The position numbers and the translations under genes were made by a program. 64,000 bases of DNA, taken from contig CM041465.1 in the NCBI GenBank assembly GCA_023213395.1, positions 94,185,741-94,249,740 on the forward strand, written 5' to 3'. Within the stretch, counting starts at the first letter, position 1. Each line of letters starts with the position of its first letter. Shown one piece after another: positions 46,352 through 58,352 of this stretch. Source of the DNA: Cycas panzhihuaensis (taxonomy: Eukaryota > Cycadophyta). The notes beneath the pieces are model-generated. The model saw only the letters and a program-made list of their open reading frames with translations, was not told the DNA's origin and searched no databases.

Positions 46352-47800
46352 TTGATTCCTCCTTCCATTGATCTTGCCCCCCTCCGTTTCGAGGTGCGGA
46401 ATGCCATGTGCATGGGGGCAACCCAGGACATAGACCTTGCCCCGAATAGGGTCATCAAGGTAGGCGCGAGTGCACCCCGTAGGGTGAGGGAATCGCCCTC
46501 TGTTAGAATTCGCGACGTATTTGCGTGGGAATACTCGGACATGAAGGGCATTGACCCCTCCATCGTTGTGTGTATAACCTTCGACCTTCCACGGCGCCGC
46601 CTGTGTCGGAAGGGCGTCCCCTTCACCCAAAGCTTTGGTGTAGTTAAGATGGAAGTTGAGAAGCTTCTGGAAGCGGGACTTATTTCCTCCATCGATTACC
46701 CCAAGTGGGTATCAAATATTGTTCCCGTTACTAAGAAGAATGGGACCATTCGTATTTGTGTCGATTTTCGCGACATAAATAACGCTTGTCCTAAGGACAA
46801 CTTTCCTCTCCCTTTTATCGATCAAATAATCGATCGTGCATTGGATTCAAAGCTATGTCACGATGGGCGGCTTCTCCGCTATAACGGATCCAGTTTCTCC
46901 GAAGACGTCATAAGGCGGCCTTCACGACGCCATGGGGTACCTTTGCCTCTGGCGATGCCCTTTGGTCTTAAAAATGCAGGGGCTACTTATCAAAGAGCCA
47001 TGCATTTCATCTTCCACGACCTCATCAACAATACGTTGGAGGTCTTCATGGATGACATGATGGGCCTTTCCCGCTCTAGAACCCATCATCTTTCCGACTT
47101 GCGTGCCATCTTCACAAGATGCCGCAAGTACCATGTTAGTTTAAACCCGCTGAAATGTGTATTTGCCGTTACCTCGGACAAACTCCTTGGTTTCCTCGTA
47201 TCCCAACAAGGAATCCAAATCAATCCGGAAAAAGTCAAGGCGATCCTTGACATGCCACCGCCTAAGACCCAACGACAAATTAAGTCGTTCCTAGGCAGGC
47301 TTTGTTTCTTGAGGCACTTTTGGCAGATTTTGCCATAAACGCCAAGCCTCTTACGAACCTATTGAAGACAGGAGCTCCTTTTGTCTGGTCAGACAAGACC
47401 CAAAAGGCCTTCGTAGGGCTCAAGGAAGCTCTCGTATCCGCCCCTACGCTGGCGCCTCCTCGCTTCGATAGGCCCTTCATCTTATACACCTCGGCAAGCC
47501 AGATCCACAGGCGCAATGCTCGCGGGAGGACGACGGAGGCAAGGAGGGCCATTTATTTCATTAGCCGCACTCGTTGCTGAATTAAACTATCCCGTAGAAA
47601 GGAATGCCTCTCCTTGGTCAATGCGACCAAGAAATTTGATACTACTTGCTCGTGATCGACCAAGGTGATCGTTCAATCGATTCCTTGCGTTACTTACTTA
47701 CCGTTCGGTTGTGGTGGGGCGGGGCGTTGGGCCATCCTGCTTCAAGAATTCGACTTGCAGGTCGTTAACAGGAAGTCGAAGAAGGGAATGGTAGTGGCAG
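46352..47800 (+). pseudogene. RT-RNH: Reverse transcriptase and gypsy-type RNase H, element 3
   Basis: A 328-codon frame (46352-47338) holds most RT motifs: SSIDYPKWVSNIVPV, KKNGTIRICVDFRDINNAC, AMPFGLKNAGATYQRAMH, EVFMDDMMGLSRS (FMDD as in element 1), YHVSLNPLKCVF and FLVSQQGIQINPEKV. The block corresponding to LMDGFSDYN is scrambled by deletions (about 46840-46900). RNase H starts at about 47440 with FILYTSAS, again with Ser in place of the first catalytic Asp, and is then frameshifted. Confidence 0.9.
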
Positions 47801-49137
47801 AATAGTTAGCCGATGCCGCCATCCCCAAGCAGGCGGCGTCCCTGTTGACGACTCCTTCCTGGATGAGTCCATCATGACCGTCCAGGATGTTCCTCCTCAC
47901 CCACTCGCCGATAGCGAGTGGTATGGCGACATCGTGCGATATTTGACTCAGCAAGAATATCGCCCCGAAGCCAGCAACAAAGTCAGGTCGCGTGTCCGCG
48001 CCACTGCTAGGCAACACCTCCTCATGGACGGGGTGTTGTATAAGAGATCCTTCGATGGGATCACCGCATTGCGTCGCTCGGCGAGCGGAATAAATACTCA
48101 TGAGTGCCACCATGGCATTTGCGGGGGCCACTGAGGGGCCAATCCATGGCCCAAAGGATCCTCGCATGGGCTATTCTTGGCCGTCCTTGTTCAAGGGCAT
48201 GCGCTTGCGCCCTTAGATCTTGGCATTGTCAAGAGCACGCCAACGTCTCTCACATACCTTCCGAGCCACTGCACCCTATCGTATCTCCGTGGCCCTTTTT
48301 CCAATCGGGTTTAGACCTCATCGGGCTATATCACCACCATCTTCCGCACAACATAAATATATCCTAACCGCTCCGAGATACTTCACTAAATGGTGAGGCG
48401 ATCCCCATCCACTACCCTGGCAAGATGATAGCCACTTTCGTCTACCAGCATATTATCCGTAGTTTGAATTCCGGACGTCTAATTACGGATAATGGAACTC
48501 CCTTTTGTAATAAGGAAATGGACGAATTGTGTGAGAAATTCAAAATCTCGCACAAGACGTCATCCCCTTATTACCCCCAAGCCAACGGGCAAATTGAATA
48601 TTTCAACAAAACACTCATTGGCATCTTGAAGAAAATCGTCGCTCAGTCTCAAAGAGACTGGCATATCCAGCTCCCTTCCGCTCTATGGGCTTATCGCACC
48701 TCTATCCAGGACTCACGGATGACCCCATTCTCGCTAGTCTACGGGACGGCGATACTTAGTTGGAAGTGGAGGTCTCTTCTCTTCGGGTTTCCCTTCGAGG
48801 CCTCATCGATGAGGAGTCTACTCGCCAGGCTCGTCTCCTAGACCTCGAAGCCCTGGATGAGAAGTGCTTAGCGGCTTATCAAGCGAACCTCGCTTCAAAA
48901 GCCCGTTTGCAAAAGACGCACGATAAACACCTTCGTGCCCGTCATTTGTGTCCTGGGGACCACGTCCTCAAATTAGAGTATCTTTACGATTGCCTGGCCA
49001 AATTCGGGCCCAAGTGGGTAGGTCCCTTCATCGTTCTCGAAAGCCTCGATAACGGCGCATACAGGATCGCCACCTTAGACGGCTTGGAATTTGAGAAAGC
49101 GGTCAACGGGAAATTCCTCAAGAAGTTCTACGCGTGA
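47801..49137 (+). pseudogene. INT: Integrase of element 3
   Basis: The HHCC finger region is at about 48095-48245 (CHHGICGGH, later a CQEHAN block). The first catalytic Asp is in SGLDLIGL (about 48308), the second in LITDNGTPF (about 48480), and Glu in NGQIEYFNKTL (about 48588), so the DDE triad is all present though in different frames. 48425-48841 and 48760-49137 are open. The C-terminus has GPFIVLESLDNGAYRI and ends FLKKFYA at 49137. Bases 48800-49137 have few indels, unlike the region to the left. Confidence 0.88.
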
Positions 49138-49860
49138 TCTCTTCACCTCGCTCCGAAACGAGCCTAAACTACCATCTTAAATTGTTCCCATTCCTCCCAA
49201 CCACGGGTAGGATGGCGATTTAAGATGGATTCTCGTTCCTTCTTCCGGTTCCTCCTTCGGAACCCGCGTTCCCGTATACTCTTGGGAACCTTTGTCTTCC
49301 TATTTTGGGCATCCCCCAAACTAGGACGACGCTATGGAGTATCGTTACTCCCCTTTTCGTGCTTGTCGTTTCCTTCGCATATTCCGCTATGCTCCCACAG
49401 CGTGCATGTCACCCTATCTTCTAACCTCACACCTCTCGATCACCTCTGCTCACGGTGGATGTGTGTGCTCCTGTTAGACATATGGCTATACATGGAAGGA
49501 AACACCTGCATATTTACAAAACTTTACAACAAAATATATACATTTATACATTCACATATTTACATATCAACATACAAATATTTATAACATACAAACATTT
49601 GCAGCATATTACAAAAATATTCATTTACAAAAGTAAACCATACATGCTACCTCTATCATACATGGTACACCATTTCATGCCAAAATGGGGTTCCAATTAC
49701 CCCATGTATATATATATCAAAAATATCATAGTACATCGTGTATGTGGGAAGCCGGGATCCTTGCAGGGGGAGTACAATCATATGAGTCTACATATGACCC
49801 CCTGGAGGCCCGCGCTTTCCTGTCAAAATCATACATATGTGCCTCCTAGCCTATTCTTTC
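49138..49860 (+). repeat. Post-pol non-coding region with one stem module, element 3
   Basis: There is one module only. A perfect 11-bp inverted repeat CCATCTTAAAT (49172-49182) and ATTTAAGATGG (49218-49228) starts 35 bp after the integrase stop. A GGTTCC...GGAACC and GTTCCC...GGGAAC stem and the GGGCATCCCCC block follow. The right part is AT-rich with (TATA) runs. Confidence 0.7.
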
Positions 49861-52354
49861 TTGTCACGATCCGGGGTCCCATCCCGATGCATGTGATCCT
49901 CTCCGGGGACCACATCCTGTGAGGCTCCTCCTGAGCCTCATGAGTGCCTACCTCGCTCTCCTCGTCCCGAGGCCGTCTCGGAGTCGTAGCCGCCGTATGT
50001 GTGTGTGAGCGGCTCTGCCGACCTAGAGACCATCTGCGCCACCGGTGGTCGTGGCGGACTGGATGTGGTCCCTCTCGCCTGAGTCCCTCCTCGATGGCTC
50101 TAAACCTCTCTCTCGCCTTAAGGCGCTCCTTTAGGGCTGAAGGCGAGTCTTGCTCCTGTGTCTCCTCACGCCCGCTCTGTGCCTCCAAGGCTGGATCCGC
50201 CCACCTTGACTCATCTCGCTCGCCCACAGTCGCGTCGAGCTCTCGCCGTTGCCCGGAATGCCATGTGCTCCTGGGTCTCTGCAACCCAGATGTCTCTCGC
50301 TCTCACCAATGGGGCGAATGCCTGCATGTAGGCTCCCGCCGATCTGGGCGCGTCCTCCGCCTGGATGGGCGGTTGCCCCTCTGCGTAGACCTGAGGGAAC
50401 AACTCCCTCACCATGGCCTCGTCCCGGTCGGCTGGACCTCCGCTACACCTGTTAATGCAACATGCCATGTGTCAGTGTGTATCCTCGATGCATATCATAA
50501 AATCAAATCAAAATCTATCTAGATATCAAACGACTAAGGAAGCGGTTCGTCTCACTGCTAGTGGCGCGGATCCTGCTCGGGCGACATCCCCCTCCCCTAG
50601 CTCTCTGCCAGCTGCTGGTGCCTCATCCTCTGGCACATCCTCTGCCTTTGCCTCGTCCCTGGCAGGGACTGGCTCGACCCTCGCCTCTCTGGATCTCCTC
50701 ACGATCCGTAGCCTGCGCCCCCTGGTCTCGGTAGCCTGCTCCTCGGCGGCTCTGATGGGCTGCCCCTATGGCAGACCCGGATGGTCCTGCTGCGTCCTCG
50801 GATGCCTGTGATAGACCTGCCTCTCCCATAGGTTGGGATGGGCCAGCCCCATCTCCCCCGTCATCACTATCATCGCCCCCGTCGTCATCGTCATCGTCGC
50901 TGTCATCGACGGGTGCTCCTGCCCCTCCTGCTCCGTCATCACTCGCCCACCTCACTGCCCTGTATGGATGCGCTGTATGTAGTCATCGGGGTGAGGAGGT
51001 CGGCGATGTCGCGTCGGCAAACCGGCCGGACATGTGCACGGTCCTCCGTCCCCGAATCTAAATGCGCCATCTATGGACCATCGGGGCCCACCTTGCTATG
51101 GGGAATGGCCCCCCTGCCCGCACCACCGCCGCAAAGTGATCAAAAACTAACCTGCGACAGCGTCTTTGTGGAAAATCCTCCTCGTCCTGATCTCCTGATG
51201 GTATCTAGTTGGGCGACGAGGTTCGCCGCAACTAGGGTAGCCCAATCCATCCTCTCGCCGGCCTCGCACCGGTGCGCTGCGTCCACCCATCCTCCTGGGA
51301 TCTCCCTGTAGTTCTGTTTCCGGGAGATCCGGAACAGAATGCATAGCAAAATCAACTTCCTCACTCGAGGAATCCCTGACATCGATCTTGTCGGAGGAGC
51401 TCCCCTCACGCCACTGTCGCCCCCCATGAGAAGCGGGTCGCCTCACATGTCTTTGCCTCGATCTTTGGCGGCGTCCTCAGCCTCACGGGTCTCCCCGTCA
51501 CTAGCACCCCTAAGATCCGTCTAATATCCTATGGGGTGATAGTGATGTCCCCTATCTGAGGCAAGTGAAACACGTGCCTCCTCCTATCCCAGTCACGACC
51601 TATGTCCACTAGGAGCCGCTGATCCGATGCGAACTAGGGGGTCCTCAGGGCCTTGTACAGGCCGCATCTCTTCAAAATCGCCATGTCATCCTCTGTCGAC
51701 ATCTCCAGGTAACTAAGAATGGGCATCCGAAGCGTTCTCATGATTGTCCTGCATGATCGCCTGCAACCAAAAGTTAATCCAGATCAGTTCCCTAGTACTC
51801 TTCCGGACCATTTGCACGTCTGGTGCCCTTTTTGGCTTTAAGGCTATTTGGCCCTGTTTTGGCTTTTCGATTTTACATGCGTGTCAGCTCTGAATTTAGC
51901 GATACCACTAAATTCGGGGCGGGCCCGTGATCGTTCCTGGAGCGTCTGGCGGCCAAGATCGCGTCTTGCGCGATCTTGGCCGCGGTACCGCCGGCAACCC
52001 CCTAAAAAGGGGGTTTTTGGCCCAGAAAATCAAATTTTTTTTGTGGTGGACCCCCCGTGGGGCCCACCGGGACCAGGGCTGCCTAATGCCCAGGTCCCCG
52101 CCTCTTTCTGGGTCCAATTCGGACTCCGAGAGGCCTCTAACCGCCCATAAGGGGCATAAAAGGCATTAAAATTTAAATAAAAAGCAATAAATTTCAAACT
52201 TTGAAATGACGAAGGTTTCGTTAGATCCACTCACTGGGTCTGGCCTGACCGTCACCATCTCGTCTCTCTGGTCGCGATGACTGTCTCCTCGCCCGAATCC
52301 GATGGTCGGATCGTCCTCTGCGTGCCTCTGAAATTAGGTAGCGCTCCGCGTCGT
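49860..52354 (-). pseudogene. aORF: Antisense three-exon gene (aORF) of element 3
   Basis: The model is exon 1 52354-52235 (start codon ACG instead of ATG), intron 52234-51761 (CCA|GTGAGTGG to GGTTGCAG|G), exon 2 51760 to about 50556, intron from 50555 (GTGAGAC donor; the acceptor near 50440 is degraded), exon 3 from about 50439. Exon 2 has RDWDRRRHVFHLPQIGDITI, a LVTGRPVRL block and MDWATLVAANLVAQLD. The acidic linker is at 50860-50930, a run of Asp codons from GTCATC repeats. Small indels break the frame; the 3' end at about 49860 is approximate. Confidence 0.68.
51890..52019. repeat. Inverted-repeat cluster in antisense intron 1, element 3
   Basis: The cluster contains GAATTTAGCGATACCACTAAATTC (about 51894), AAGATCGCG with CGCGATCTT (about 51955-51977), and ACCCCCTAAAAAGGGGGTTTTT (about 51997-52018), the cleanest version of the third hairpin. 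Confidence 0.6.
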
Positions 52355-52418
52355 AAGGGACAAGCTCTGGTTTCGTACAAGAGCCGGTGAAAATGAATTC
52401 AATTTTCATTAGTTTTCC

Positions 52419-52425
52419 TCATATA
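52419..52425 (-). promoter_or_regulatory. TATA box of the antisense gene, element 3
   Basis: The minus strand reads CCCGCCTATATGAGGAAAAC, with one base different from the TATATAAGG of the other copies, at the same distance from exon 1. Confidence 0.6.
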
Positions 52426-52933
52426 GGCGGGGGCCCCGACGGGCACTTCTTCCGTTTTTGCCTCCGTGACAGTCGTTGGGACCATCTCATCGCGCTGATA
52501 ACCTTTGCCTTCTGGCCCTGTCGCCCATTGTGCTTTATGGATGCCCTTTTTGCCTTCTCCTGCAAGGGCATTTATGGCACCTCATTTTCGCACTTTCGAG
52601 GCCCTTTTGTCTTGGTTTTGCTACTCCGTGCATGCCCGAGTTTATACTCGTTTGGCTCGTTTAAAAGCCCTGGACTCGTTTTGCGACCCTTTCTAGCCCT
52701 GGGGTCCCCAGGAAATGCTCCCCACCTTGGGGCATGTATTGCTTTCCCAGCAACCTTTGGCACCCAGGCGCCTTTCTCCGCCACTTTTCACCAATGGCGG
52801 ATTGCTTGCTTTCATTCTTAGGTAACCTCATTGCTAGGTCCTCCTACCCTTCTCGGTCTTAGGTGCTTGCTATTCGAGTCTTTATTTTTGCTTGCATCGC
52901 TATTTATTTGCCACCAGAGCCTAGTATCCAGCC

Positions 52934-53346
52934 ATGTCTCTCCTTATTTTCACCGATGGTGGAAGTCGCGGCAACCCCGGACCTTGGCCGTGCGTGGATT
53001 CTTCCACAGTCCTCGGGCACGATCACTTACCTTCCGAAGTCTTTCTTCCCAAGGCTACCAATAACGAAGCCGAGTACACGGCCGTTATTGAAGCCCTTAT
53101 GGATGCTCTTCGTTTCCATCACGGTTCCATTGTGTTGTTTTGCGATTCTCAGGTCGTGGTGTCCCATCTCACCTGTGTTTACGGTCGTTGCCCTCACACG
53201 AGGACCCTTGCGTCTGCGCAGTCTATCTGGCTCGTTTCTCATCAGTGGATATCCAGCATATCCCGAGGCACCTCAACGTTGAGGCTGACAGCCTCGTCTG
53301 TCTCATCCTTGAGCATCGCCTCCCTCTTCTAGATGATCGCCCCTGA
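52934..53346 (+). pseudogene. aRNH: aRNH of element 3
   Basis: It starts MSLLIFTDGGSRGNPGP with the first catalytic Asp intact, then FLPKATNNEAEYTAVIEAL (Glu) and LFCDSQVVVSHL (Asp). A frame change near 53190 leads into FSSVDIQHIPRHLNVEADSL (last Asp) and the end RLPLLDDRP at 53346. All four catalytic positions are present, so this copy best shows the ancestral enzyme. Just upstream is a pyrimidine-rich run and ATCCAG|CC before the ATG. Confidence 0.83.
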
Positions 53347-53697
53347 GACTTGCCCGGCCAGCTCGTGCCCAAGCCTCCAGTTGCTGCTAGTTAGATGTAC
53401 CTGCTCTACTTTGTTGGATGCCCTCTTACTTCACGTTGCACCTTGGCAACGGGGGGCATCCCGTTTTACTGCTTATTTTAGTTTCAGGTCGATGTTTAGG
53501 TGACACGCGTGCCCCTCGTTGTCCTCGTCTCCGTCTCCCACATCGCAGCGTTCGCCATGACACTTGCCTATGCCCTTGGTTTACGTGCCGCTCTTTATTA
53601 TTTTATCTATATGCATGTGCTACTCATATCTTTGATTAACAGCATTCGCCATCACATTACGCTTCCGGGCAGTGAGGCTCTGCTGCCAAGGGGGCAG
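53347..53697 (+). other. 3' tail and polypurine tract of element 3
   Basis: This is non-coding. It keeps the GGCAACGGGGGGCATC and CATTCGCCATCAC blocks but has no long TA run (only TTATCTATATG). It ends in the polypurine tract CCAAGGGGGCAG next to the LTR. Confidence 0.7.
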
Positions 53698-56190
53698 TGT
53701 TTCCCAGCTATTGGGAATGGACTCAAGACGCATCAACACAGGTTTGTTCAGGTATATGTTCTTACTTTTCTTACCCACATTAATTAAGGTAATTTAGAGT
53801 AGCTTGATTGACATATGCCTGCCTACATGCATTGGTTTGACTGCCTGCTCATAATGCATGTGCCTAATGGCACGCCTTGACTATGACGACTTCTGAGGGG
53901 CATTCCTCGTGAATCGACACCGTATGGCGTACAGCCACTCACGATGTCTCCACAGTTTCTCGGGATCATTTCTGTCGGCTTGTTTGTTCTTGTTACAACA
54001 TGCCGTTTATGTTGCAGTCCTTCCTAAGTCTGGTCTAACCCTTAGTTAGGGCTCTTTGCATCATTCTGGGTACTTGCCCACTGCCTGGGCCTTCCCCCAA
54101 CTGATGGAATTCATGTTTAGTCTTTGTTCTTACCTCAAAACCTGATTTTTCTTTTTATTTTTCTCTTTTTTAAATTTCAGGTTGATACCACGGTAAACTA
54201 AGCGGTACCGCAGAATTTGCCACGGTACGACTGTTCGAAATTTAAAAAAGAGAACCACGCGACGATTTTGTGTTTTCATGGAACTGGCGTGGCTCCATCT
54301 GATGGGCGCCTAACGCCCCCAACATTCACTTACTGTGAACAAGAAATAAAAATCTTTTTTTCAGTCATTTGCATCATTCTAAGGCTCATTTTTCAAGACT
54401 TCCAAGAGCAACTCTTCACAAAAACACAAGAGAAGGACACATAAATCAGAGAGCTTCATGTACGGCTTGGACAGAGGTGTAGTGGGCTGCCATAAGTCGG
54501 AGTTGCAAGGCCATTCACGCCTCACCGCTCTCCACAACAAGTTCCACTCTCCCTTACAAATGCTCAAAGATCCAAGGATTTCTTCACTAAAAGACTACTC
54601 CAAGAATCAACTTTCAGCTCTCAACTTGCATGGACCTTGTTCCATCTACACTCTAGCAAAAAAAACACTCAAGACCAGCCCCTAGATATTGTTTGTTGCT
54701 GCTGCTCCAAGTGGCCAAGTGCATGCATGCATTCCCTTTCTTATCCAAGGTATTTCTTGTTTCTTGTTGGTGCTTTTTTCCTTGCTTTTTTGTTGTTCTA
54801 CTTGCAAGCTCTTTTCCCCCATTGCATTCACTTTCTTTGATATCTCCTTGGTCATCCAATGAAAGTAATCTTAGCTAGTTGTAGCTTTCTTATACTGCTG
54901 CCCTACATTGGGGTTATTTCCTTGCATTTCCTTGAGATTCATCCTTTCCCTCTAAGCTATCTCTTCCACCCCTTTCCGAGTTGGCCGGTGTAAAGGGTTC
55001 CACACGAGGATTTGAGGGAGATAGGCGGGGTTCCACCCCCATTGCCGTCCTTCTCCCCAAGGGTTCTGTCCCTTGTCCTCTCTCCCTTTACCATCCGCGC
55101 TTTCTTAGGAAACGGAGCTAGGGAGGCCTAAGAGAGTTGGTTTAAGCTTTCCCTTTGGTGTAGGTAACCCATCACTACCCGTCTCACCTTGTTGCCTGCT
55201 AACGTTTCCTTCCCGAGCCCCGTGGAGACCTCCCGTGAGTGAGTTAGCCATCCCGAGGCTACACTCAGTCCCATGTAGTATGTTTTATGGTGCATGACAG
55301 TGTATATGCTTATCACGCAGTTTTGTTTCATTTTTGCTACGTTCTAGCGTATAACTCAAGTTATTTAGCTTAGTTGATTTCATTTGCATATATATATATC
55401 TTTCTTGGTGCCAGAGCCTCTCTTCCGAGAGGAAGGTGCTCTCTCTACTTGTCTGCAGGATCGCGTTGGAGGAGGTGGCGCGTGAGACAAACCCGTTGCC
55501 GGTCGGCTCTCACACGGTATTTCTCTCCTTTAGCATTGAGTTCTTTTTTTTCGTCTTTTCATTTCGTTTGACTTCGCATGTTCACAGGGAGGTAAGTGGA
55601 CCCCCTTCGCCACCGTTGGCCAACGTTGCATGCGTGGAGGAAAGAGGAAAGGAGCGCAACCGAGAAGGAGAATCCACACTTCAACCTCAACCGCCGGATC
55701 CAGGTACTCCTCGCGTTTCCTTTCATTTTTTTCCCTTTCATATCATTCTTGCTTTTTGCACCTGCTTGATAAGTAAAAGATAAGGAAACATAAAGGAAAA
55801 AGGGAAATAGTCTTTTATTTTACATTTATTTTCTTACACTGTCACTTTACTTTACATAACATAGGAATCGAAGACCCATTTATGCTGTACCTCCCGGCCA
55901 CGATTTACTTCACACCCGTTGCACGTTGATTTTGTCGCCCTCTCGTTGCCTTCTCATTACCTTGAGAAGCCGCAACACGTGAGGTTTCCCTCTCCTTCCC
56001 AGCCATCCGAAGGGTAGGAAGGCCTCGTATTTGCATAGCTACCTGGAAGCAACCAGGCACCTTGCAGTCCCCGAACCTGCGCTCCGACGCTGGCACGTCT
56101 GCGGTGAGATCCTCATTACTAGCCCAGTCAGTGTGGTGTTTTATATCCCTTTGCTAGACGTAGGATCATCGCCCCGCGGAGAGCGTTTCA
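53698..56190 (+). repeat. 3' LTR of element 3
   Basis: This LTR is 2493 bp, TGTTTCCCAGC to GAGCGTTTCA, with the same blocks as 40123-42569 (TATA-like box 54346, AG|GTAAGT about 55591, hairpin about 55418). It is 46 bp longer than its partner because it carries fewer small deletions. Confidence 0.95.
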
Positions 56191-56195
56191 AACAC
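56191..56195. repeat. Target site duplication AACAC, right copy (element 3)
   Basis: It directly follows the element 3 LTR and equals 40118-40122. Confidence 0.95.
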
Positions 56196-56621
56196 ACATT
56201 TGCATTTTATGTGCCCTTTTTATTTTGTAGTTATTGTATTACATATAGATAGTCTCCTTCGAGTGGGAGCTACTCACCTCTCACTCCCTTGACCAACCCA
56301 TACATAGACAGTACATTACACGCACTCCCCTTACGTGTTGCCTTCTCACCTCTTTGAGAAGATGCAACCTGCTAGGCTCCTTCTTCCTCTTCCCAGCCAT
56401 TCAAGGGGTAGGAGGGCCTCGCCTGTTAGGACGACCCAAGGCTTCGCCTTGCGTCCCTTCCCCGTGGTTACCTAAAAGTAATTAGGCACATTTGTAGGTC
56501 CTAAATCTGCGCTCTGGTGCACAGATGCCCTACGTGATGAATCCTTGCCATTTAACCCAACTCAGTCTTATGTAACCATTTCTTACTAAACGTAGGGAGC
56601 CACCCCACGGGCAGTGTTTCA
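56196..56621 (+). repeat. Outer 3' LTR of element 2, right part
   Basis: This continues the LTR broken at 40122. ACATTTGCATTTTATGTGCC matches 24656 in the 5' LTR, and the GGCTTCGCCTTGCGTCCC block is shared. It ends GCAGTGTTTCA, followed by TAACC. Confidence 0.93.
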
Positions 56622-56626
56622 TAACC
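56622..56626. repeat. Target site duplication TAACC, right copy (element 2)
   Basis: It equals 22455-22459 and marks the right border of element 2. Confidence 0.9.
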
Positions 56627-57929
56627 TAAGAAAAGCATGGGAGTAGGAGAAGAAAGGTAGGAAGGGGATTACCCTTGGGGAGTAGGTCTAAATGGGATGG
56701 ATCCCGCCTTACTCCCTTCGCCCAGCCTTTTTGAGCCTTCTCTTGCTACTCTCTTGAAGGAAACCAGCAGAGGAACGAGGTGAAAGTTTGAGAATATAGA
56801 GCTAAACTTAAAGAAAGACAAGTTTCCTACAACCAAAAAGAGAGAGAGCAGGAAAATATACTTGAAAATGAGCCTAATATAGAAAGAATACATATAAAAC
56901 TCTAAAAACAAGACCAAAAGTACATTGCTAATTTGAGTCTAGGTAGATTTACCCCTCAGAACTCAAGAGAGGGGGGGCCCTACAGGGTTTGGAGGAGGTT
57001 TCCCAAAGGAAGGTTGTAGGAGACACTTGTTGTGACGTAGTTGAAGGAGAACCACAAAAGACTTGCTTGAAAGAGCCTGGAGGAGAGTCTCCCACTATGG
57101 AAGAGTGTTGTTGCAGGCAAGTCCTAAGCTGGAGCAGCAAGAAACACAGAGTTGTAGGTGCACCTGTGGAAAAGAAGAGGAGAAGAGCTAAAATGCAGCA
57201 GCAAAAAATTAATTTGAAGAGCCAAGAGATGTAAAATGATGGTCTTTTTAGGTTTTATACCCATATCAACCCTAATCGAGTATTTAGGGCATGAATAGGG
57301 ATGAGCTAGGTGAGTGGCCATGTGGCAATTCTATGAAAAATGTGAGAATTGCCATAGCAGATTTAAAAAAGAAGTTGCAACAGTCGCACCGTGGTAAACT
57401 TCATGGTACCATTTAGTTTATAGTGGTACAGGACCAGGAAGCCAAAATGGCCACAATCAAGGTTCTGGGAGCCCTAAAAAGTGATGTGGCAGGCCTGGGA
57501 AGGGTTATCCCTCCTTCCCAGGTAGCTAGGGATAGTCTGGAAGGCATGCGGATAAGGCCAAATAAGGCGTCAAAGGCTAGGATTCCCAGAAAGGTCATGA
57601 TATGAGCACAGGGTCAAGGTATGAACAGGTCATATGAGTCAAGTGAGGCTTAAGGCAACGTGGAGGTAGCGTGGAGGGTCATAGAGTGATATAGGGATGC
57701 CTACCTTGTGGAAAGGTAGGTCCTACAGGTCATCATAGGCTCATAATACAACAAGCAGCATGATCAAGCAGCAGATGTAAGGCGATCATATAAGTCAAGC
57801 AAGCAGTCATGCAATGAGGTAATACTTCTATCAACCTTTATAAAGAAATAGTAAAAGTAAAAAGGGAGAAACATACCTATGCTTACCTAGGTTAACATGT
57901 CTGTATCCATTCCTGGTAGCCGGGAAACA
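56627..57929 (-). repeat. 3' LTR of element 4, proximal piece
   Basis: On the minus strand it starts TGTTTCCCGGCTACCAGG at 57929. It carries a good TATA box GGGTATAAAACC (+ 57253-57259 for TATAAAA) and the GGTACCATG / GTAAACTTCATGG palindrome near 57395-57425. It breaks at 56627 next to TAACC and continues at 22459. Together the pieces are about 2.3 kb. Confidence 0.85.
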
Positions 57930-58352
57930 CTACCTCCTTGGCAACAGAGCTTCACTACTCGGAAGCATGGTGCAATGGTAAATGCTGGCAACAAAGCTGT
58001 CATTAGCACATGTATATGTATATATATAAATAATGATTATAACAGGAGTCAAGGGTATCGACGAGTGTCATGGCAGAACGCATGGATATAAGAATAGGGG
58101 TGGAGACAACATAGGAGCTGCCTATGCACCACCCAGGAATCGATCGGAAGCTAAGAAGGATGAGGGGGATGCCCTCATTATCAAAGTGCAAAGAGAAGTA
58201 CATGATGGTATCAAGAGAAAAGGGTAAATGAGCAAACCTGAGAGTCACCATAGTTTAACCTCATTACCGGCTAGCTTTCGAAGGTGCGAACAAATCACAA
58301 AGTAAGATGTGAGATGACCTAAGGCTTGGGCGCTAAGGCGACCAGGCAAGTC
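57930..58352 (-). other. 3' tail of element 4
   Basis: The polypurine tract next to the LTR is GCCAAGGAGGTAG on the minus strand (57930-57942). A short TA-rich run (about 58012-58028) sits where element 1 has its long (TA)n. A small ORF at 57897-58251 on either strand has no counterpart. Confidence 0.65.

Larger units (their letters stand above)
40123..56190 (+). mobile_element. Element 3: complete Tat-like LTR retrotransposon nested in element 2
   Basis: The element is 16068 bp with LTRs 40123-42569 and 53698-56190, a primer binding site at 42570, all coding regions and the antisense gene. Both ends are TG...CA and the flanks are AACAC. It is the most recent insertion by position. It keeps codons such as CAG, TGG and CGA where elements 1 and 2 have stops, but it has many 1-6 bp deletions, mostly in 40.1-48.7 kb, that break every frame. 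Confidence 0.96.
22460..56621 (+). mobile_element. Element 2: non-autonomous Tat-like element with an extra internal LTR, interrupted by element 3
   Basis: The outer LTRs are 22460-25084 and 37983-40122 plus 56196-56621. Inside are gag, protease and a short basic domain, then the post-pol region, antisense gene, aRNH, (TA)n, an LTR (33684-36234) and a second copy of the tail (36235-37982). RT, RNaseH and integrase are absent: the sequence passes from 28990 to a counterpart of element 1 position 9165. Without element 3 it is about 18.1 kb. TAACC on both sides shows that the outer LTRs bounded one insertion. It would have needed enzymes from an intact relative. Confidence 0.9.

Noticed and set aside
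51996-52020. GC hairpin followed by TTTTT resembling a bacterial intrinsic terminator
   Set aside because: The DNA is from a plant nuclear genome and no bacterial genes are present. I keep it only as a conserved palindrome of unknown role.
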